A DNA stretch of 5,828 nt, from NCBI GenBank assembly GCA_949840855.1, contig CATKYP010000062.1, positions 1 through 5,828 of the forward strand. Reading direction: 5' to 3'. Position numbers and translations under genes: made by a program. Shown here one piece after another: positions 1-5,828 of the stretch (the stretch's first letter is position 1; every line of letters begins with the position of its first letter). Source of the DNA: an uncultured Bacilli bacterium (GTDB taxonomy: Bacteria > Bacillota_I > Bacilli_A > RF39 > UBA660). The notes under the pieces are model-generated. The model ran no database searches. It was not told the origin of the DNA and worked only from the letters and a program-made list of their open reading frames with translations.

Positions 1-37
1 TATTTAATATTAACAAAAATACTAATAACTTACAATA
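1..37. other. Short AT-rich stretch after the last stop codon
   Basis: These bases follow the TAA (40-38) of the DUF2142-like gene. They contain no GC-rich hairpin plus T-run and no visible Shine-Dalgarno or start codon. A 10-bp all-A/T inverted repeat (2-11 against 34-43) spans the stop but is too weak to call a terminator. The operon may continue to the left of the window. Confidence 0.5.
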
Positions 38-1633
38 TTAAATTACAAAACACACAACCATTTGAAGTAAAACAAATAAGTGAATAATCAAAGTTATATC
101 TAATAACATATAACTTTTATCTGATTTAATAGTTAACTTAGGTTTAACACCAATTAATAAAAGACATAAAACAAAGGCTAAATAATATCTTCCTTGAAGA
201 CCTACTACTACTGAATTATTAATTGATATAAAGTTTGCAGTACACTGAATATAAATTGCAGTTGTAAGAAGCGCCATCACTCCTAACATAATCAAAACAA
301 TAAAAATATTTTGCCAAATGTTAAAGTTTGTTTTCTCATACTTTTTATCCTTTTCTTTTATAAAATATGAGATTACAACAAGTATTATATAAATAACAGA
401 TAAAAAGCTATAAACAGGAAGTTGAGAATGATACATATTATTCCCTACAAATATATTTAATAAAAGAGCATTGAAATTAGTCATATATGTTCTAAATACT
501 ACTACAAAATACCACAAAATATTTCCTAAAATATTCTTCTTCTGAACTTCTGTATTAACATAATAAGAATCAAAATATATATTTGTATAATTCATCCAAA
601 TCATTCCTACTAAACAACTTAATAAAATAATGATTATATTAAAAAATAATTTTTCTTTTTGACTTTTAAAACACTCCTTCGGAAGAATAAATAATAAGAA
701 AACAAATGGTAAATAAACAATCTTACAAGAAGCAAGTAAAATAGAAAGTAACAAGTAACTAAACCTTTCTCCATTACTTAAAGGCTTCCTATTATAACAA
801 TTACAAATAATTAACGTTAAAAAGCCAAATATAAGAGCATTAGTAAAAGCATCCGCTGATAATGTTGTAGCATTTGAAAGCAATGTTGGTGATAATAATA
901 CAAGAACTGCAAACGTTTTTAATCTAGGAAGCTTTTTTAAGAAAAAATAACAAATAAACACATAAAATAATAAGTTGAATAATCTTCCAATCTCTCCTAA
1001 CCAAAATGGTCCTAAAGAAAATAATTTACCAATAAGAAATCCTATTATTTGTGGAAAATATTGAATAGGACAATAAAGCGCTGTATTAGAATACTCTGTA
1101 GCATACTCTAACCCATATTGCATTTTATCCTTTTTATTAAGCCTTTGTTTCATCATAGAAATCTCATCACTATACTTAATTTTTGTATTTCTATTAATAT
1201 TATCTTTATTATAATTAGTAAATGTATTATATAAAGATTTAGGTAATTTATCTCCTACTGTATTATCTTTTTGAACAGGTGTAGTAAAATTACCTTCAAC
1301 AATTTCATAAATCCTATAATAATGATTATGTTCATCACTACCAGTAAACAATGGAGCTGCGCCAATATACATTAAACCAATAGTAAGCGAAAATATCAAA
1401 AAAATAGTATGATGTTTAAATTCCTTCTTCTTAACAAAAATTGAAATTATAAAATATATAAAAGAGATTATAACTCCAATAATACCAAGTATTAAAATAC
1501 ATTTATTTGAATAAATATCATTTTGATTTAACTTTAACTTCAAATCACTTGCAGAAAGTAATATTGCTAAAGCTGAAACTAATAAATAATAAGTATATTT
1601 ACTTTGAAATATTTTTAACATTTTTTCTTTCAT
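38..1633 (-). CDS. Polytopic membrane protein, DUF2142-like, possible GT-C glycosyltransferase
   Basis: Multi-spanning membrane protein of 531 residues with about 11 to 13 hydrophobic segments, full length for the family. The hallmarks of DUF2142 are visible. P94-x5-D100-E101-x2-H104 followed by YYRIYEIVEG (105-114) lies just after the third membrane segment. A YCPIQYFPQIIG segment (187-198), GRLFNLLFY (216-224), LSADAFTNAL (258-267) and LQGRYYL near the C-terminus (479-485) also fit. The acidic pair in the first large outer loop (about 95-188) is where GT-C glycosyltransferases carry their catalytic residue. A role in moving a sugar from a lipid carrier to the surface glycan is therefore plausible but inferred. 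It is the last complete gene of the run, starts inside the preceding gene (35-nt overlap) and has its own strong Shine-Dalgarno sequence. Its placement among glycosyltransferases supports a cell-surface polysaccharide role. Confidence 0.85.
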   Translation of the reverse strand: MKEKMLKIFQSKYTYYLLVSALAILLSASDLKLKLNQNDIYSNKCILILGIIGVIISFIYFIISIFVKKKEFKHHTIFLIFSLTIGLMYIGAAPLFTGSDEHNHYYRIYEIVEGNFTTPVQKDNTVGDKLPKSLYNTFTNYNKDNINRNTKIKYSDEISMMKQRLNKKDKMQYGLEYATEYSNTALYCPIQYFPQIIGFLIGKLFSLGPFWLGEIGRLFNLLFYVFICYFFLKKLPRLKTFAVLVLLSPTLLSNATTLSADAFTNALIFGFLTLIICNCYNRKPLSNGERFSYLLLSILLASCKIVYLPFVFLLFILPKECFKSQKEKLFFNIIIILLSCLVGMIWMNYTNIYFDSYYVNTEVQKKNILGNILWYFVVVFRTYMTNFNALLLNIFVGNNMYHSQLPVYSFLSVIYIILVVISYFIKEKDKKYEKTNFNIWQNIFIVLIMLGVMALLTTAIYIQCTANFISINNSVVVGLQGRYYLAFVLCLLLIGVKPKLTIKSDKSYMLLDITLIIHLFVLLQMVVCFVI

Positions 1634-2969
1634 TACCTTTTACCTCCTTACCGATTAAAATAGCACATAATAAATAGAATAATAACATATTAGGATAAAT
1701 ATATCTAACATCATGAATCGGATTTGATACAGCTACTATTAATAAGTTAAGTAAATTAGGTAAAACAATAAAAAGTGAATTATACCTAAATCTTATCCAT
1801 AATATAAGCATAATAATAAATCCCAAATACATATAAAAAGCTGGATTATATAAAATTATTTTTAACAAGTTATTATTTAATGTATAATTTATTTTATTAT
1901 TAACTATCTGATAATACCTTTTATTAATATGATAAGGTGTCAAATTATTCTCATTATTAACACTAGAAATATCTGTATTTAATATAAGTCCAATAGTATT
2001 TTTTGGAAATGTTGGATTCCATATAAAAGATGTACTATCAAAAACAAACTTAATAAAAACATCTGGATTCTTAAAACTATATTTAAAACAATAACTAATT
2101 AATTCCTTTTTATACTTTTTATATTTTTTGTGGTCTAATTTAGAATATGTATTATCTGAAAATGTTGGATGATACACTTTTTTTAAGCTATTAATATCAG
2201 CAACTTCTTGAATTATCTTTCTATCATTTTTAGAGATATTATTCTCTATTAAATGAAGAGATAAATATTGCATTACTTTTGGTTCTACTGCACTTTTCTC
2301 ATTTTCTGTTACATTAAAAACTAAATTTAAAGAAGAAATAAAGAGCATCCCAACAACATAAATAACAGGAAGTTTCAAAAACATTTTACTCTTTTTATCT
2401 CTTTTATATAGAAGAATTATAAATATAATTAATAGTATAAGAGCAATATACATACCATTATAACGAATTTTTGAAAGTAGAACTAATGATAAACCAAGAA
2501 AAAGGCAATCTTTCAAACTACATTTAAAACTCTTTTCTAAAACCTTCTGCGATAAAAAACATACAACAAGTAAAATATAACTAAATAATATATCTTTCCA
2601 CAATGTAATCGCATATAAAAAATTAATTGGATTAAAACATATAAACAGAGTAAAAATAACTTGCAAAATAAAATTCTTATTATCATCTTTCTTATTATAA
2701 TGACAAATAAATGTCCAAATTAATGAAAAAACAAATATTTGAAACAAACCTATGATAGATGGATTATTCCATACTTTTAAAAGTATCATTTCTATAAAAG
2801 TATGAAAAAAAGGATGCCAGTTATTGAACTTAAAAGAACTTATTTGCTGTAACTGATTATAGGAATCATATGTCAAAATTCCTGGTGCAAAAATAAATAA
2901 GAAAATAGAAAGAATAGAAAATGTAAGAAAAAAGATAAATATATCCCTTTTATTAATATTAATTTTCAT
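1599..2969 (-). CDS. Polytopic membrane protein, DUF6020-like, possible GT-C glycosyltransferase
   Basis: Multi-spanning membrane protein of 456 residues with roughly ten hydrophobic segments. The first is at 10-28, followed directly by a predicted outer loop PGILTYDSYNQLQQ (29-42) and NNWHPFFHT (49-57). The PG-x4-DS and HP-x2-HT signatures, LWKD at 123-126 after a NPINFLYA segment, and a late HDVRYIYP motif (419-426) match what I know of the DUF6020 family. That family resembles GT-C enzymes, which use polyprenyl-phosphate sugars at the outer face, with the acidic loop residue (here D35) as candidate catalytic residue. A large hydrophilic, lysine-rich region lies at about 224-380 and is probably extracytoplasmic. 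The start is set at ATG 2969, giving an 11-nt overlap and a hydrophobic N-terminus; the alternative GTG at 3005 would add 12 residues. The last 12 residues or so are read across the start of the next gene (35-nt overlap). Biochemical function is unproven. Confidence 0.78.
   Translation of the reverse strand: MKININKRDIFIFFLTFSILSIFLFIFAPGILTYDSYNQLQQISSFKFNNWHPFFHTFIEMILLKVWNNPSIIGLFQIFVFSLIWTFICHYNKKDDNKNFILQVIFTLFICFNPINFLYAITLWKDILFSYILLVVCFLSQKVLEKSFKCSLKDCLFLGLSLVLLSKIRYNGMYIALILLIIFIILLYKRDKKSKMFLKLPVIYVVGMLFISSLNLVFNVTENEKSAVEPKVMQYLSLHLIENNISKNDRKIIQEVADINSLKKVYHPTFSDNTYSKLDHKKYKKYKKELISYCFKYSFKNPDVFIKFVFDSTSFIWNPTFPKNTIGLILNTDISSVNNENNLTPYHINKRYYQIVNNKINYTLNNNLLKIILYNPAFYMYLGFIIMLILWIRFRYNSLFIVLPNLLNLLIVAVSNPIHDVRYIYPNMLLFYLLCAILIGKEVKGNERKNVKNISK
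1642..1649 (-). promoter_or_regulatory. Ribosome binding site of the DUF2142-like gene
   Basis: The minus strand reads AAGGAGGT, a near-perfect anti-16S match, 8 nt before the ATG at 1633-1631. It lies within the last codons of the upstream membrane-protein gene (residues G-K-E-V). It supports the Met at 1633 over the Met four codons later at 1621. Confidence 0.88.
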
Positions 2970-3810
2970 AGGGATAAGGTCCCTTCTTACCACACCTATA
3001 GTCACGATAACCTCTATACATATTTCTTATCTTTCTATATTTATCCTTTTCAAATAAAATAATATTCATAAGCTGACCTCGAAGCCCTCTTTTTAGAAAA
3101 CTACAATAATCAGAAAACTTATCTTTATATAAATCATTTATATAAAAAGTATTACGCACCATATAATAACGTCTAATATAGTTATGATTACTACATACGA
3201 AATCTCTTCCCAGATGATGTTTTATACATATATCACCTAAGCTATGATTTAACTCTACATAATTTAATCTAACTATTTTATAATTGTGCAAGTGTAAATT
3301 CATACAATAATCAAAATCAACACAATCAATGAAAAACCAGTCTTTATACCCTCCTATTTTTTGATAAGCATTTAAGTTAATAATATTACCTGAAGTCATA
3401 ACTTCAACTGGATAATCAACCTTATCCTTTGGTTTTTTTGGATTAGTATTAATTTTATGCCAAGGAGAAATAAGACCAATCTTCTGACAATCATTTTTCT
3501 CAATATATTTAAGCATCTTTAATACTTCGTCCCCAAGAAATTTACTATCTTGATCCATTGTTAACATCCACTCGAAGCCTTCTTTAATAGATTTTTTTGC
3601 AGCATCATTTAGAGGAAAAGCTATTCCTGTATTCTTATTATAAAAAATATACTCAATCTTCTTACTTTCTGGCAATAATTCTTTATTACTTTCATCAGGT
3701 GTATTATCTATTACATATAATTTGTCCAAATAAGGTAAATATGAATTAATATTTTCTACTACATTTTCATCCGGTTTATATAAAACAACCACACCAGATA
3801 ATTTAGTCAT
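2959..3810 (-). CDS. GT2 glycosyltransferase, RfbF/rhamnosyltransferase-like
   Basis: Predicted inverting GT-A enzyme that transfers a sugar, often rhamnose in this family, from a nucleotide donor to a growing surface glycan at the cytoplasmic membrane face. The 283 residues cover a complete family-length domain. The N-terminal strand GVVVLYKP (6-13) is followed by VIDN (33-36), NKNTGIAFPLN (58-68), DQD as the metal-binding DxD (86-88), TSGNIIN (139-145) and FFIDCVDFDYC (159-169), whose Asp pair is the likely catalytic region. NHSLGD (188-193) and the RRYYMVRN segment (213-220) are also typical of the group. No transmembrane span is obvious. The start at 3810 is chosen over the in-frame ATG at 3831 because a strong AGGAGG sits 7 nt upstream of it. 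It overlaps the preceding gene by 8 nt and the following gene by 11 nt, so translation is probably coupled. Rhamnose specificity is an inference from family resemblance only. Confidence 0.9.
   Translation of the reverse strand: MTKLSGVVVLYKPDENVVENINSYLPYLDKLYVIDNTPDESNKELLPESKKIEYIFYNKNTGIAFPLNDAAKKSIKEGFEWMLTMDQDSKFLGDEVLKMLKYIEKNDCQKIGLISPWHKINTNPKKPKDKVDYPVEVMTSGNIINLNAYQKIGGYKDWFFIDCVDFDYCMNLHLHNYKIVRLNYVELNHSLGDICIKHHLGRDFVCSNHNYIRRYYMVRNTFYINDLYKDKFSDYCSFLKRGLRGQLMNIILFEKDKYRKIRNMYRGYRDYRCGKKGPYPYEN
2981..2987 (-). promoter_or_regulatory. Weak ribosome binding site of the DUF6020-like gene
   Basis: The minus strand reads AGAAGGG, 11 nt before the ATG at 2969-2967. The match and spacing are poorer than at the other two gene starts, so this gene may depend on ribosomes terminating at the overlapping stop (2961-2959). 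An upstream in-frame GTG at 3005 has only a weak AGAGG before it, so the alternative start is less likely but not excluded. Confidence 0.45.
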
Positions 3811-5828
3811 CCTTACCCCTCCTAAATACATCCTTAAGCTTTTGTGGTATTTTAATTTTTGAAATCATTCTCCACTTTAATGTATCAAAAACCCAAGAAT
3901 AATCAGCATAAGAAACTACACTAAAATAACGATTATTATACCAAATTTTTTCTTTTATAGCACTTCTATTAATATTCTTTTTTTGCTTCTTAACCACTTT
4001 ATAAATATTATCATAGTCTTTTACCATCTCATCTACACTACGTATCTTATATTTAGAAATACTCTTTATCTTTTCTTGATAATCTTCAAAATTTCTAAAT
4101 ATATCATTTATTTTATTTATAACCTCATCTGCTGGATTATCTGTATTAATATCAATTACCCAACCTAAATTATCTTTAACAACTCTTGACTTTAAAGCAC
4201 CTATGTTACTAACTAAAACTGGAATACCTGCTGAAATCGCTTCAGTTAAAGTATAAGAATAAGTCTCAGGACAAGTTGATAAAAGACAAATAAGTTTAAT
4301 ATTATTTTCTTTTAATAAGCTTGATAATTCTTCTCTCTTATACTTGCCATGATCAATTATTTTCCTCTTTAATTTTTTATCAAGAATTCTATCATATGTT
4401 CCAAATAAATGTAAATTAATATTATCAAGCCTTTTCTTAAGCATTTCACTTAAAATTTCACTTCCCTTAATAACACCAATTGCACCTAAAAATGCTACTT
4501 CATAGGTTTTATCATCACTAATAGATAATAATTCCTTGTTCTTTTCTAAATCTACTCCATGTTCTATAACATCTACTTTAATATCTGGATAAGTTATTTG
4601 TAATTCCTCCACACAACTATCACTTGGTACAATAATTAAAGAACTCTCATTAAACAGTTTAACCCATTCATTTCTCCAATAAGTTATCATATTTTGAGTC
4701 ATATCAAGAGTCTTTTTTAAGCATTCTCCACAATCTTCAACAGACGGCTTACCACAATAAGTTTTATTACAATACATCTTATTAATAAGTGGACAAACAC
4801 TATAAAAATCATGCAAAGATAAAAATGTTTTTAATTTATATTTCTTTATAATATCAACCAAATCAAAGTAATGGTTTTTCATATGATGAATATGTATAGC
4901 ATCAATTGCAAAAATGTCTACTATATCTTCTACCATTTTTTTATAATCATTATTATAAAACTGATATTTTCTACTATCCATAAAATGTGGAAAAACAACT
5001 TCACTAGTAGAATTAGTCCAGTATGAAGTCAAATGATAAAGCTCATCAACTGGTGCAAGTACATGAAAATTATACTTATCTCTAAGTCTTGTAATAATAT
5101 CATATACGTGTAATGTTGTCCCTCCAAGGTGATTTTCAACATCATAAAAATCATGAATTATTACTAAAATATTTGGCTTACTATTAGATTCATTCATTGC
5201 AAAAGAAATATTTGCACCAATATATTTAAGTGGAAATCTATGACACCATCCATTTAATCGATTTGTATATTCTGGATATCTTTTTTGAAGCTTTTCTCCT
5301 CCATTTTTCATAAGTGCTATCTTACTATCTGAAAAAGACTGACTCTCTTTATGATAAACATAAGCATTATCACAAAGTAAATGACGATATCCACAGTCAA
5401 GACATCTAAAACAAAAATCATTTTCCTCTCCATATCCTTTACCAAAAGTTTCTTCATCAAAAAAGCCAACTTCATCTAATACATTACGTCTAATATAAAG
5501 ACAAAATCCATGTCCTGTAGGTAAATCTGGATAGTCAAGATATGAGCACTTATCGACTATTTCTGCCATTTCATTAATACTAATACCATCAGGTAATTCA
5601 TTTTTAACAAAAGGAACTGGCACACTAGCCATAGTAGCATTATTAGAAAGTGGCGTAACAGTAGCAATCATTTCTCCACTATAAGCACACTTTTTAATAG
5701 AATCTAACCACTTAGGGGTTACAACAGTATCAGAGTTTAATAAAAGAACATCATTATCTTCTGAATATTTCATTCCAACATTAACAGTACCAACAAATCC
5801 CTTATTTACTTCATTTTCTAAAATTATA
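3803..5828 (-). CDS. Two-domain glycosyltransferase (GT2 + GT4), N-terminus cut off by window edge
   Basis: Probable cytoplasmic or membrane-associated enzyme adding two sugars to a surface polysaccharide from nucleotide-sugar donors. The reading frame is open to the right edge. The first Met (5773) is not the start, because the 18 codons before it encode the conserved GT2 stretch N-K-G-F-V-G-T-V-N-V-G. Numbering from that Met, the GT2 part has N13-S14-D15 in the DxD position, a GHGFCLYIRR segment (87-96), and GYGEEND (113-119), whose acidic residues would include the catalytic base. The GT4 part starts near residue 200. It has a glycine-rich loop (LGGTTLHV, 216-223), IHIHH (293-297), LHDFY (320-324), a cysteine cluster (C327, C335, C340, C348, C351), GAIGVIKGSE (430-439) and the E-x7-E donor-binding motif at E503 and E511 (CPETYSYTLTEA). 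A basic tail of about 80 residues follows. 674 residues are visible; the missing N-terminus should hold the start of the GT2 fold. The family assignment is strong, but the sugars and linkages are unknown. The stop overlaps the next gene by 8 nt. Confidence 0.9.
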   Translation of the reverse strand, partial: IILENEVNKGFVGTVNVGMKYSEDNDVLLLNSDTVVTPKWLDSIKKCAYSGEMIATVTPLSNNATMASVPVPFVKNELPDGISINEMAEIVDKCSYLDYPDLPTGHGFCLYIRRNVLDEVGFFDEETFGKGYGEENDFCFRCLDCGYRHLLCDNAYVYHKESQSFSDSKIALMKNGGEKLQKRYPEYTNRLNGWCHRFPLKYIGANISFAMNESNSKPNILVIIHDFYDVENHLGGTTLHVYDIITRLRDKYNFHVLAPVDELYHLTSYWTNSTSEVVFPHFMDSRKYQFYNNDYKKMVEDIVDIFAIDAIHIHHMKNHYFDLVDIIKKYKLKTFLSLHDFYSVCPLINKMYCNKTYCGKPSVEDCGECLKKTLDMTQNMITYWRNEWVKLFNESSLIIVPSDSCVEELQITYPDIKVDVIEHGVDLEKNKELLSISDDKTYEVAFLGAIGVIKGSEILSEMLKKRLDNINLHLFGTYDRILDKKLKRKIIDHGKYKREELSSLLKENNIKLICLLSTCPETYSYTLTEAISAGIPVLVSNIGALKSRVVKDNLGWVIDINTDNPADEVINKINDIFRNFEDYQEKIKSISKYKIRSVDEMVKDYDNIYKVVKKQKKNINRSAIKEKIWYNNRYFSVVSYADYSWVFDTLKWRMISKIKIPQKLKDVFRRGKDD
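3816..3823 (-). promoter_or_regulatory. Ribosome binding site of the RfbF-like GT2 gene
   Basis: The minus strand reads AGGAGGGG here. The AGGAGG core ends 7 nt before the ATG at 3810-3808. It lies inside the 3' end of the upstream glycosyltransferase gene, where it encodes part of its final F-R-R-G-K residues. It decides the start: the ATG at 3831 lies upstream of this site and has no comparable Shine-Dalgarno sequence. Confidence 0.85.

Noticed and set aside
2..43. Perfect 10-bp inverted repeat (ATTTAATATT at 2-11, AATATTAAAT at 34-43) with a 22-nt loop around the stop of the DUF2142-like gene.
   Set aside because: The stem is entirely A/T with a long loop and no following T-run, so it would be unstable. 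Such matches are expected by chance in sequence this AT-rich, so it is not called as a terminator.
3983..4168. A plus-strand open frame of 61 codons rich in Ile, Tyr and Leu.
   Set aside because: It lies wholly opposite the conserved C-terminal part of the GT4 gene and has no Shine-Dalgarno sequence. Its hydrophobic composition is what AT-rich antisense of a real gene produces.
5773..5773. Met codon at 5773 as the start of the GT2-GT4 gene.
   Set aside because: The frame continues to the window edge, and the upstream codons encode the conserved GT2 N-K-G-F-x3-N-x-G motif, so this Met is internal.
1..5828. Search by eye for mobile elements, CRISPR-like repeats, tRNA or riboswitch structure and promoters.
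   Set aside because: Nearly every base is inside four well-supported overlapping genes. No direct-repeat array, terminal inverted repeats or GC-rich structured segment was seen, and AT-rich TATAAT-like strings within coding sequence are not evidence of promoters here.

Overview
The window is a stretch of an AT-rich bacterial genome (by eye well under one third G+C). It carries four genes, all on the minus strand, packed end to start with no intergenic space. Ribosome binding sites of the GGAGG type, TAA stops, TGG-coded tryptophan and extreme AT bias point to a low-GC Firmicute (Clostridia, Bacilli or Erysipelotrichia-like). The sequence alone does not fix the genus.

In transcription order (right to left) the genes are as follows. 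(1) A large two-domain glycosyltransferase, GT2 followed by GT4, whose N-terminus lies beyond the right edge. (2) A 283-residue GT2 enzyme of the RfbF/rhamnosyltransferase-like type. (3) A 456-residue polytopic membrane protein resembling the DUF6020 family. (4) A 531-residue polytopic membrane protein resembling the DUF2142 family. Adjacent genes overlap by 8, 11 and 35 nt, so they are almost certainly one translationally coupled operon. The operon probably continues upstream, and may continue downstream past the last 37 bases.

Together they look like the glycosyltransferase section of a cell-surface polysaccharide locus (rhamnan or rhamnose-containing wall polysaccharide, capsule or teichoic-acid-like glycan). 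The two soluble or membrane-associated enzymes would build the chain on a lipid carrier from nucleotide sugars at the cytoplasmic face. The two multi-spanning GT-C-like proteins could add side groups from polyprenyl-phosphate sugars at the outer face. The sugar identities cannot be read from the sequence.

No RNA gene, insertion sequence, CRISPR array, promoter or convincing terminator was found, and no gene-free stretch exceeds about 40 bases. I see no wholly new type of system. The points worth a second look are the GT2-GT4 fusion with its cysteine cluster, the pairing of two different poorly characterised GT-C-like families, and the overlapping gene ends that settle the start codons.
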